Assembly (NCBI GenBank): GCA_035279905.1
Contig: DATEGZ010000052.1
Coordinates: 1-5,373 of the forward strand
DNA length: 5,373 bases
Direction of reading: 5' to 3'
Source: DATEGZ01 sp035279905
GTDB taxonomy: Bacteria > Acidobacteriota > Vicinamibacteria > Vicinamibacterales > SCN-69-37
Shown here: piece by piece, positions 1-4,545 of the stretch
Numbering within the stretch: the stretch's first letter is position 1
Layout: the number at the start of each line of letters is the position of its first letter
Translations under genes and position numbers: made by a program
The notes under the pieces: model-generated
Databases searched by the model: none
The model's input: the letters and a program-made list of their open reading frames with translations, nothing else
What the model was told of the DNA's origin: nothing

Positions 1-957
1 GACCCGGCCGTCAGCGCGGCCGGCGCGCAGGCGTGGGCGCTCTCCGGCGGAGTCGGCGCGCGGCCGCAGTTCTCGCTGCCCAACCGCGGCAACGCCGCCG
101 TGACCGCGGGCGCGCCCAACGCCATTGAAGGCGTGACGCCCGCGTACTTCGAAGCGATGGGCGTGCCGGTGCGGCAAGGCCGCGTGTTCGGCGACACGGA
201 TCGCCCGGGTGCGCCGCTCGTCGCCATCGTCAACGAGGAGTTCGCGCGGCAGGCGTGGCCCGGCCGCAGCCCGCTTGGCGACGTCATCCGGCTCGGCGCG
301 CCGGCGAGCGCCGCGCCGCAGGCCACGATCGTCGGCGTCGTCGGCAGCATTCGTCGAAGCGCGATGCACGGCTTCGTCGTCTCGCGCGTTTACGTGCCGT
401 ACGCGCAGTTTCCCGCGGCAAATCTCACGCTCGTCGTCCGCGCTCGCGGCGACGTCGCGCCCGCGATGACCGCGATGCAGACGGCTGTGCGCCAGACGGA
501 CGCGGCCCTCGTGCTCGACGCGCAGCGGACGGTGGCCGCCGATGTCGCCGCGTTCGTGCAACCCGTTCGCTTCATCACGGTGCTCTTCACCGCCTTCGGC
601 GTGACGGGCGTGCTCCTCGCCGCGCTCGGCGTGTTCGGGACGATGTCGTACGCGGTGTCCCAGCGGCGGCGGGAGATGGCGGTGCGGGCCGCGCTCGGCG
701 CCGATCGCGGCGACTTGCTCCGACTCGTCCTGGGCAGCGGCCTGCAGGTCACCGCACTCGGGCTGGCCGGCGGCGTCATCGCCGCCATTCTGGCCGCCCG
801 GACGCTCAGCAGCTTCCTCTTCGGCGTCACACCGGCCGATCCCGGGACGATTGCTGGAGTGGCCGCCGCGCTGGCGGTGGTCTCACTCGCGGCTTGCTAC
901 CGCCCCGCTCACATCGCCGCGTCGACGGATCCCATGACCGTTCTGAGACGCGAGTAG
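1..957 (+). CDS. ABC transporter permease, MacB/FtsX type (ADOP-like), C-terminal part
   Basis: The reading frame is open from base 1, so the start lies outside the window; 318 residues are visible, ending at TAG. Residues 1 to about 185 resemble the MacB periplasmic core (the stretch containing EGVTPAYFEAMGVPVRQGR, then VAIVNEEFAR and IVGVVG). An FtsX-type membrane domain follows, with hydrophobic segments near residues 191-217, 238-268 and 284-301. Between the first two lies the cytoplasmic motif SQRRREMAVRAALGA, and the protein ends in DPMTVLRRE, the usual tail of this family. Such permeases work with an ABC ATPase, often in macrolide, lipoprotein or peptide export or in coupling ATP hydrolysis to work outside the membrane; the substrate here is unknown. 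In Acidobacteria the full protein is commonly about 800 residues with two such halves and no adjacent ATPase. That fits, but the first half is not visible. No ATPase gene lies downstream. Confidence 0.9.
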   Translation, partial: DPAVSAAGAQAWALSGGVGARPQFSLPNRGNAAVTAGAPNAIEGVTPAYFEAMGVPVRQGRVFGDTDRPGAPLVAIVNEEFARQAWPGRSPLGDVIRLGAPASAAPQATIVGVVGSIRRSAMHGFVVSRVYVPYAQFPAANLTLVVRARGDVAPAMTAMQTAVRQTDAALVLDAQRTVAADVAAFVQPVRFITVLFTAFGVTGVLLAALGVFGTMSYAVSQRRREMAVRAALGADRGDLLRLVLGSGLQVTALGLAGGVIAAILAARTLSSFLFGVTPADPGTIAGVAAALAVVSLAACYRPAHIAASTDPMTVLRRE

Positions 958-987
958 CCCGGGAGGCGGTGTTGCATCCTTGTCGGT

Positions 988-1015
988 TTGGGCGTTATCG
1001 TGGAACCTATACGTT
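988..1015 (+). promoter_or_regulatory. possible promoter for the RRM gene (weak)
   Basis: TTGGGC (988-993) and TACGTT (1010-1015) are 16 bases apart in the gap after the permease gene. An overlapping alternative -10 is TATACG (1008-1013), with a poorer -35. GGAAC at 1002-1006 resembles the -35 of ECF sigma factors, but I found no convincing partner element. If the first reading is right, the RRM mRNA would have a leader of roughly 150 bases that includes the three hairpins at 1086-1151. The rest of the gap (958-1085) holds nothing else I can name. Confidence 0.25.
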
Positions 1016-1085
1016 AGCCCGCCGCTGACATCGCCCAGAGCCGACGAGTCCCCTTTCTCGTTCCCTCTAGTCCCTGCAGCAGTTT

Positions 1086-1151
1086 GTGGATGGTCCACTT
1101 GGCTAATTACCGGGCGCATTCTTAGGCGCCACATCCGTTTTTGAACGGATG
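1086..1151 (+). promoter_or_regulatory. three consecutive small hairpins in the RRM gene leader
   Basis: Three perfect inverted repeats lie in a row. The first is GTGGA/TCCAC (1086-1090 with 1094-1098, 3-base loop). The second is GGCGC/GCGCC (1113-1117 with 1126-1130, 8-base loop). The third is CATCCGTT/AACGGATG (1132-1139 with 1144-1151, 4-base loop TTTG), an 8-bp stem. The third ends 22 bases before the ATG and directly abuts a purine-rich tract in which GAGAGAAG occurs twice (1151-1158 and 1162-1169). The second copy is the probable, non-canonical Shine-Dalgarno. The placement suits translational or autogenous control, but that is inference. Confidence 0.45.
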
Positions 1152-1173
1152 AGAGAAGCGAGAGAGAAGAACG

Positions 1174-1527
1174 ATGAATCGAAAACTCTACGTCGGCAAC
1201 CTGCCGTTTTCGACTGAAGAGCGCACGCTCGAAGACCTGTTCAACCAGGCCGGGCCCGTCACCTCGGTCCGCGTGATGCGGGACAAGGCCACGGGACAGT
1301 CGCGCGGCTTTGCGTTTGTCGAGATGGAGACCGAGGACGGCGCGCGCGCCGCGATCGAGCGCTTCAACACGGCTGAAGTCGATGGCCGCCGCCTGGCGGT
1401 CAACGAGGCACGGCCGATGGTAGCGGGCGGCGGCGGCCGTCCGTTCGGCGGCGGCGGGAGCGGCGGCGGCGGAAATCGTGGCGGCGGCGGGGGTTTCGGT
1501 GGCCGCCGGCGCGAGCCGCGCTGGTAA
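1174..1527 (+). CDS. RRM-domain RNA-binding protein with Gly/Arg-rich tail
   Basis: This 117-residue protein has one RNA recognition motif covering about residues 3-80. RNP2 is LYVGNL (5-10) and RNP1 is RGFAFVEM (44-51). The aromatic residues expected to stack on RNA bases are Tyr6, Phe46 and Phe48; the last RNP1 position is Met rather than Phe/Tyr. Residues 85-110 are almost pure glycine with scattered Arg, Asn and Phe, and the protein ends RRREPRW, giving a flexible, RGG-like basic tail. Length and plan match the small bacterial RRM proteins (cyanobacterial Rbp type), which bind single-stranded RNA in the cytoplasm and are often cold-induced; the RNA target here is unknown. The ATG at 1174 is the natural start because it places RNP2 five residues in. 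The upstream purine-rich tract AGAGAGAAG is a weak Shine-Dalgarno. The leader contains three hairpins and a strong stem-loop follows the stop, so the gene is probably its own transcription unit. Confidence 0.95.
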   Translation: MNRKLYVGNLPFSTEERTLEDLFNQAGPVTSVRVMRDKATGQSRGFAFVEMETEDGARAAIERFNTAEVDGRRLAVNEARPMVAGGGGRPFGGGGSGGGGNRGGGGGFGGRRREPRW

Positions 1528-1551
1528 GCCTGTCCCTATTGTCCTATTGAC

Positions 1552-1596
1552 CGATGCGCGCCGGGACGCCCGATGAGGGTGGACCGGCGCGTACCG
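1552..1596 (+). terminator. strong stem-loop after the RRM gene, terminator-like
   Basis: An uninterrupted outer stem pairs 1557-1564 (CGCGCCGG) with 1584-1591 (CCGGCGCG). It is extended outward by G1556-U1592, U1555-A1593, G1553-C1595 and C1552-G1596 around an A1554/C1594 mismatch. Inside the stem a symmetric two-base internal loop sets G1565 opposite A1583 and A1566 opposite G1582, the order of tandem G-A pairs. Five more pairs follow (1567-1571 with 1577-1581, one of them G-U), closing a five-base loop GATGA. The structure begins 24 bases after the RRM stop codon. Only three T residues follow (1597-1599), so as an intrinsic terminator it is atypical. It may instead protect the mRNA 3' end or be a protein-binding RNA. 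Confidence 0.55.
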
Positions 1597-1692
1597 TTTG
1601 GCCCGGGTCGCGATATGCTTGTGGCGCGCGGGCGGTCAGAAAGCCTCTGGGGCCGTCTGCGTCCAGCGGCTCGGCGAACCGAACATCATTGA

Positions 1693-1699
1693 GGGAGGT
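1693..1699 (+). promoter_or_regulatory. Shine-Dalgarno fixing the GTG start at 1703
   Basis: GGGAGGT lies four bases (counted from the last G) before GTG 1703. The same frame is open back to a TTG at 1598, but no Shine-Dalgarno precedes that codon and the extra 35 residues look unlike the rest of the protein. I therefore take 1703 as the start. Confidence 0.75.
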
Positions 1700-1702
1700 C
1701 AC

Positions 1703-1909
1703 GTGAAGGGTTTTGGTGCGGGCAGTCGCGTCAGTCACGCGAACTATGGCGCCGGAACCATCACGTCGTCCGACGAGCGCTATACCGAGATCGAGTTCGA
1801 CGAGCACGGACGGCGGAAGTTCATCACCGACATGGTCTCGCTGAGCAAGAGCGATCAGCCGGCGCCCGAGCGCCCCACGAAGACTCGCCGCAAGAAGGCG
1901 ACGACCTGA
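1703..1909 (+). CDS. small free-standing PcrA/UvrD C-terminal Tudor-like domain protein
   Basis: This 68-residue protein starts at GTG behind GGGAGGT. Residues 3-48 contain GSRVSHANYGAGTITSS, then an acidic strand TEIEFDEHG, then RRKFITDMVSLSK. The order basic/aromatic strand, G-x-G-T-I turn, acidic strand with a small loop, K-F-x-x-x-x-x-L matches the Tudor-like fold at the C-terminus of PcrA/UvrD helicases (pattern RVxHxxFGxGTV...). In PcrA and UvrD that domain contacts RNA polymerase. Residues 52-68 form a basic tail (PTKTRRKK) that may bind nucleic acid. No helicase domain is attached and the frame does not continue into one, so it is a single-domain protein rather than a visible helicase remnant. 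Gene reality is well supported; the fold is recognised by eye, and an RNA-polymerase role is only inferred. Other small SH3-like barrels, including CarD/KOW types, are alternatives. Confidence 0.75.
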   Translation: MKGFGAGSRVSHANYGAGTITSSDERYTEIEFDEHGRRKFITDMVSLSKSDQPAPERPTKTRRKKATT

Positions 1910-1910
1910 G

Positions 1911-1926
1911 GCGCGCGCACGCGCGC
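1911..1926. terminator. GC-only palindrome between convergent stop codons
   Basis: GCGCGC (1911-1916) and GCGCGC (1921-1926) flank GCAC. This fills almost the whole gap between TGA at 1907-1909 (+) and the TAG of the - strand gene at 1926-1928. It could serve as a shared bidirectional hairpin, but neither side has a T-tract, so terminator function is a guess. All 16 bases alternate purine and pyrimidine, a composition that can adopt Z-form DNA. Confidence 0.35.
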
Positions 1927-3482
1927 TACCCCGCTTCGTTCGTCTGAATTTCGTTCGTCTGAATCCGAACCGGTGCCACGGGCACCGCGAGGTTCGGCAT
2001 CGGCTGGCCCATGAACAGCCGCCGGCATGCACGACCAATCCACTTCGCCCACTGCGCCGATCGCGCGACGCGCGCGCTGTCAGTCGCGATGCCGGTGTTG
2101 GCGTACATCTGCCGGTACAGCTTGGAGACGAGGACGAACGCGAGCCGAAAGCGGAGGGACGAAACAACGGCCGATCGCGACCACACTGGTCCCCATCCGT
2201 AGAAGCGGTCCCACACTGTTTGGGTCCGCGCGCGAATTTCCTCGGCGGACATCGTCGGATGCGGGGCGAAGATCTTGGGCCGGAGATGCTCTGGGATCAG
2301 CCAGTGCGTCGTCACCGGAACACCCTCGATCTTCGGCGTGTCGTCCTGTGTCTTGGCCCACTTCTCGAAGTCGACCGTACCAGGAAACGGCGTGAGCAGC
2401 ACGAACTGCGCGAACGTCAGGTTGGCGCGCTGCGCGAGCGCGAGCGTCGTGTCGAACGTCTCGACGCGATCACTCGGCAAGCCGAAGATGAACGAGCCGA
2501 GCACGTGGATGTCGTGACGCCGGAACTCGCGGAGGCGCGTCACGAGCGCCTCGCCGGCCAGGTTGAATCCCTTGTAGATATCCTTGAGGCCTTCGGGTGT
2601 CACGGCCTCCACGCCCACGAGCGCGCCGCGAATGTGCGCGCGGCGCATCGCGTCGAGGAACTCGGGATCCTCCGCCGCTTCCATCGTGATTTGTGTGTAG
2701 AAGATCAGATCGTCGGGCAGCGCGGCGAGCCGTTCCATCAGCTCGAATCGCTCCTGCCGCAGCGCCTCGAGCTCGTGCAGGCGCGTGGGGTCGGCGCGTC
2801 GGCGCGCGGCCGCGAGGTCGCTGAGCGGCACGGGATAAAAATTGTCGTCGGCCAGCGCGATGAAACGGAACCCGAGCCGGCGCAACGCCACGATCTCGCC
2901 GATGACCGCGTCCACCATCCGCATGCGCGGCCGCTGGCCGTCCGTGCGCCAGACCGAGCAGAACGAGCAGTGCTTCGGGCACCCGCGCACGGTTTGCACG
3001 GATCCCCACATGTAGCTGTCAGGCGGCAGCAGGTCCCACCGCGCCGGCACGAACGAGTCGCCCTCGATCTTGCCGCCTTCGTAGATTCGAGTCGGCCGGC
3101 CCGCCAGGCAGTCACGGATGACCTGCGGCCAGACGAGATCGCCGTCGCCGCGGACCACTGCGTGCGCGCCGCCGCGCTCGAGCGCTTCCTCGGGAAACAG
3201 CGTCGCGTGGATCCCGCCGAACACGACCCACGCGCCGCGGGCCCGCGCCTCGATCCCGATCTCGTACCCGCGCCGGGCGTTGCTCGTATGGATCCCGATG
3301 CCGACGACATCGCCCTTCGAGATCTTGTCGAGGTCGATATGTCCAAGCGTCTCATCGACGATGCGGGGATCGCCCCACTCGGTGCCCGTCGCCGCGGCCA
3401 GGACGTAGAGCCAGCGCGGCGTGATGACCGCCACGCCGAACGAGACACGACTCGGGTTCACCAGCCACACACTCAGTCCCAC
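1926..3482 (-). CDS. B12-binding-type radical SAM protein, function unknown
   Basis: This 518-residue protein starts at GTG 3482 with GAGG seven bases upstream. Residues 1-130 form a Rossmann-like cobalamin-binding-type domain: LVNPSRVSFG at the start, then VVGIGIHTSN (59-68) and VVFGGIHATLFPEEAL (86-101). The usual B12-ligand motif DxHxxG is not seen, so cobalamin, if bound, may be held without a lower His ligand. The radical SAM core follows with CPKHCSFC; Cys168, Cys172 and Cys175 should bind the 4Fe-4S cluster that cleaves S-adenosylmethionine. Later core strands include ALADDNF (209-215), LVGVEAVTPEGL (288-299) and LGSFIFGLP (328-336). Residues from about 411 form a family-specific tail containing SKLYRQMYANTGI. 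The class includes methyltransferases and ring-forming enzymes such as HpnP/HpnR (hopanoids) and BchE, but nothing here fixes a substrate. Oddity: the C-terminus carries a duplicated IQTNE. The gene converges on the Tudor-like gene and lies 114 bases downstream of a small charged protein gene. Confidence 0.9.
   Translation of the reverse strand: MGLSVWLVNPSRVSFGVAVITPRWLYVLAAATGTEWGDPRIVDETLGHIDLDKISKGDVVGIGIHTSNARRGYEIGIEARARGAWVVFGGIHATLFPEEALERGGAHAVVRGDGDLVWPQVIRDCLAGRPTRIYEGGKIEGDSFVPARWDLLPPDSYMWGSVQTVRGCPKHCSFCSVWRTDGQRPRMRMVDAVIGEIVALRRLGFRFIALADDNFYPVPLSDLAAARRRADPTRLHELEALRQERFELMERLAALPDDLIFYTQITMEAAEDPEFLDAMRRAHIRGALVGVEAVTPEGLKDIYKGFNLAGEALVTRLREFRRHDIHVLGSFIFGLPSDRVETFDTTLALAQRANLTFAQFVLLTPFPGTVDFEKWAKTQDDTPKIEGVPVTTHWLIPEHLRPKIFAPHPTMSAEEIRARTQTVWDRFYGWGPVWSRSAVVSSLRFRLAFVLVSKLYRQMYANTGIATDSARVARSAQWAKWIGRACRRLFMGQPMPNLAVPVAPVRIQTNEIQTNEAG
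1935..1964 (-). repeat. exact 15-bp tandem duplication in the radical SAM 3' end
   Basis: The unit TTCGTTCGTCTGAAT (as read on +) occurs twice without a gap, at 1935-1949 and 1950-1964. In the - strand gene it encodes IQTNE-IQTNE just before the final Ala-Gly and stop. The unit is a multiple of three, so the frame is kept. Identical copies point to a recent slippage duplication or a site that varies between strains. Confidence 0.95.
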
Positions 3483-3489
3483 GCCGGTA

Positions 3490-3493
3490 CCTC
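3490..3493 (-). promoter_or_regulatory. Shine-Dalgarno for the radical SAM gene
   Basis: On the - strand GAGG (within CGAGGT) lies seven bases before GTG 3482. It supports that start over the next in-frame GTG at 3470, which would trim conserved N-terminal residues. Confidence 0.65.
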
Positions 3494-3550
3494 GATAGAA
3501 TCAGAATCAGCGGAATTGCGCGAACAGGTCAGCGATTGAACGAAGACTTC

Positions 3551-3575
3551 GACGAGACGCGACGCGATGCGACGC
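3551..3575. repeat. five-copy 5-bp tandem repeat (GACGC)
   Basis: Units read GACGA, GACGC, GACGC, GATGC, GACGC without gaps. The tract lies in the 114-base space between the small charged gene and the radical SAM gene, where I see no coding sequence. It may simply be slippage in GC-rich DNA, or an upstream element of the radical SAM gene. No clear -35/-10 pair stands out on the - strand in this gap. Confidence 0.7.
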
Positions 3576-3590
3576 GGGTAATGGAGCACT

Positions 3591-3600
3591 CTAGGCCTAG
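3591..3600. repeat. perfect 10-bp palindrome CTAGGCCTAG over a stop codon
   Basis: CTAGGCCTAG is its own reverse complement. The TAG stop of the - strand small gene (3597-3599) is inside it. CTAG is often rare in bacterial genomes, so two copies in ten bases are noticeable. With no loop it is more likely a protein-binding site or chance than an RNA hairpin. Confidence 0.6.
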
Positions 3601-3791
3601 TCCTCGCCCCATGGCGATGGCTGCGGCCCGGGAACGATGCCTGCGATGTCAGGATCTTCGTCGCCACTGGCGGCAGGCGCGGAGGCCTTGCGCTGCTTCG
3701 CCTCGAGGCGCCGGGCGGCCTTGATCTGCTGCCGCTCCTGCCGGGCTCGTTCGCGTGCACGCTTGTTCTGAGTTGGCCGTGAATTCTGCAC
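3597..3791 (-). CDS. small highly charged protein, conserved hypothetical
   Basis: This 64-residue protein starts at GTG 3791, four bases after a perfect GGAGG. An in-frame ATG at 3812 would add seven residues but overlaps the likely -10 element, so GTG is preferred. Residues 1-37 are strongly basic and probably one long helix (NKRARERARQERQQ, then KAARRLEAKQRK). A short Ala/Ser/Gly linker leads to an acidic, proline-rich C-terminus with GDEDPDIAGIVPGPQP. The basic-helix plus acidic DPD-x-AGIVPGPQP plan is one I recall from short hypothetical proteins in Acidobacteriota and related phyla; no function is known to me. The basic half could bind RNA or ribosomes while the acidic tail masks it, but that is speculation. 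The gene is divergent from the membrane protein gene and could be co-transcribed with the radical SAM gene downstream. Confidence 0.8.
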   Translation of the reverse strand: MQNSRPTQNKRARERARQERQQIKAARRLEAKQRKASAPAASGDEDPDIAGIVPGPQPSPWGED

Positions 3792-3795
3792 GAAT

Positions 3796-3800
3796 CCTCC
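3796..3800 (-). promoter_or_regulatory. Shine-Dalgarno fixing the GTG start at 3791
   Basis: GGAGG on the - strand lies four bases before GTG 3791. The spacing equals that of the Tudor-like gene (GGAGG, four bases, GTG), so the two start choices support each other. Confidence 0.75.
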
Positions 3801-3810
3801 GCGTAGCGTC

Positions 3811-3819
3811 ATCGTAACA
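3811..3819 (-). promoter_or_regulatory. extended -10 promoter candidate for the small charged gene
   Basis: On the - strand TGTTACGAT gives a TGn extension followed by TACGAT (4 of 6 to the -10 consensus). Transcription would start near 3804, just before the GGAGG. No good -35 lies upstream, as is common for extended -10 promoters. Confidence 0.4.
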
Positions 3820-3823
3820 GAAG

Positions 3824-3851
3824 TTGACGCGCGCCGTCGGCGGCATAGGAT
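3824..3851 (+). promoter_or_regulatory. sigma70-like promoter candidate for the membrane protein gene
   Basis: TTGACG (3824-3829) and TAGGAT (3846-3851) are 16 bases apart, a good -35 and a fair -10. The expected transcription start, about seven bases after the -10, falls at or next to the GTG start at 3859. Either the mRNA is leaderless or nearly so, or AGGA at 3847-3850 serves as a Shine-Dalgarno and transcription begins elsewhere; both cannot hold. A hyphenated palindrome GCCG-T-CGGC (3833-3841) sits in the spacer and might be an operator. Confidence 0.4.
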
Positions 3852-3858
3852 GTGACTG

Positions 3859-4545
3859 GTGTTGATTTCCTTAGCGATTGCGACGCTCGCGATATTAATT
3901 GCGGCGTGGTTGACGGTATTGATACGTCGCGCCGGCGTGTCGGCGGCACGCACGGGCGGCGTCCTTGCCGTCCTCATGACGGTACAGTTCGTGCTCGCCG
4001 CGCGCGGCGTCCTCGCCGAGTGGCACCGTGTTCCGCCGCCATTCCCGCTGCTGATTGCTGCGAGCGTGATGCTGGCCGTCGTCGTGGCGTCGAGCGCGAT
4101 CGGCGCCCGCGCCGCTGATCGGCTGTCGTTCGCGGCGCTGATCGGCTACCAGAGCTTCCGGCTGCCGCTCGAGCTCGTCATGCACCGCGCCGCGAGCGAC
4201 GGCTTGATGCCGGTGCAGATGTCGTTTTCCGGCTGGAACTTCGACATCCTGACGGGCCTCACCGCCATTCCCGTCGCGATCCTGGCCTCGCGCGGGCGCG
4301 CGACGCGCGGACTGATCGTCGCCTGGAACCTGCTCGGCTCCCTGCTGCTCGTCAACATCGTGTCGATCGCCGTGGCGTCCTTGCCGACGTTCGCGGCGTT
4401 CGGCCCCGATCGGCTCAACACGTGGGTGGCCGATCCGCCATACGTCTGGCTGCCGGGCGTCCTCGTGCCGGCCGCTCTCTTCGGTCACCTCCTGACGTGG
4501 CGCAAGCTCGCGCGCGCGCCGCGCGATCTACTGCGCCGGGCGTGA
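3859..4545 (+). CDS. conserved multi-pass membrane protein, function unknown
   Basis: This 228-residue protein has about six hydrophobic segments, near residues 1-22, 33-50, 62-83, 129-144, 152-174 and 194-213. Between the third and fourth is a motif-rich stretch, FRLPLELVMHR (100-110), then LMPVQMSFSGWNFDILTG (116-133). A later AWNLLG (155-160) and the WVADPPYVWLPGVLVP region (189-204) complete a pattern I recall from uncharacterised bacterial inner-membrane proteins. The conserved polar residues (Arg101, Glu105, His109, Gln120, Asn127, Asp129) could line a site at the membrane face, but no reaction is known to me. The GTG start is chosen because it keeps the first segment whole; TTG follows immediately and is an alternative. 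The gene is divergent from the small charged gene and overlaps the cytochrome gene tail-to-tail. Confidence 0.85.
   Translation: MLISLAIATLAILIAAWLTVLIRRAGVSAARTGGVLAVLMTVQFVLAARGVLAEWHRVPPPFPLLIAASVMLAVVVASSAIGARAADRLSFAALIGYQSFRLPLELVMHRAASDGLMPVQMSFSGWNFDILTGLTAIPVAILASRGRATRGLIVAWNLLGSLLLVNIVSIAVASLPTFAAFGPDRLNTWVADPPYVWLPGVLVPAALFGHLLTWRKLARAPRDLLRRA

Noticed and set aside
883..1134. Open frame of 83 codons on the - strand after the permease
   Set aside because: It overlaps the permease 3' end and the RRM leader, with no ribosome site and no recognisable motif.
1598..1702. N-terminal extension of the Tudor-like protein from TTG 1598
   Set aside because: No Shine-Dalgarno precedes it and the added residues do not resemble the fold; GTG 1703 has GGGAGGT.
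1640..1702. Possible tRNA or small RNA in the gap before the Tudor-like gene
   Set aside because: There is a GC-rich stretch with GAACCGAAC, but I could not build a cloverleaf, a T-arm motif or an acceptor stem.
1544..2167. Open frame of 207 codons on the - strand across the Tudor-like gene and the radical SAM 3' end
   Set aside because: It is low-complexity Arg/Ser-rich sequence crossing the ends of two supported genes, and it has no family resemblance.
2220..3539. Long open frame (439 codons) on the + strand opposite the radical SAM gene
   Set aside because: It is rich in Arg, His, Asp and Glu with no recognisable domain, as expected for the antisense of a GC-rich gene. The - strand frame has the radical SAM cysteine motif, a Shine-Dalgarno and clear family motifs.
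3813..3977. N-terminal extension of the small charged protein up to an ATG-type start at 3977
   Set aside because: It would cross the divergent membrane protein gene and both promoter candidates. The GGAGG before GTG 3791 and the low-complexity look of the extension argue against it.
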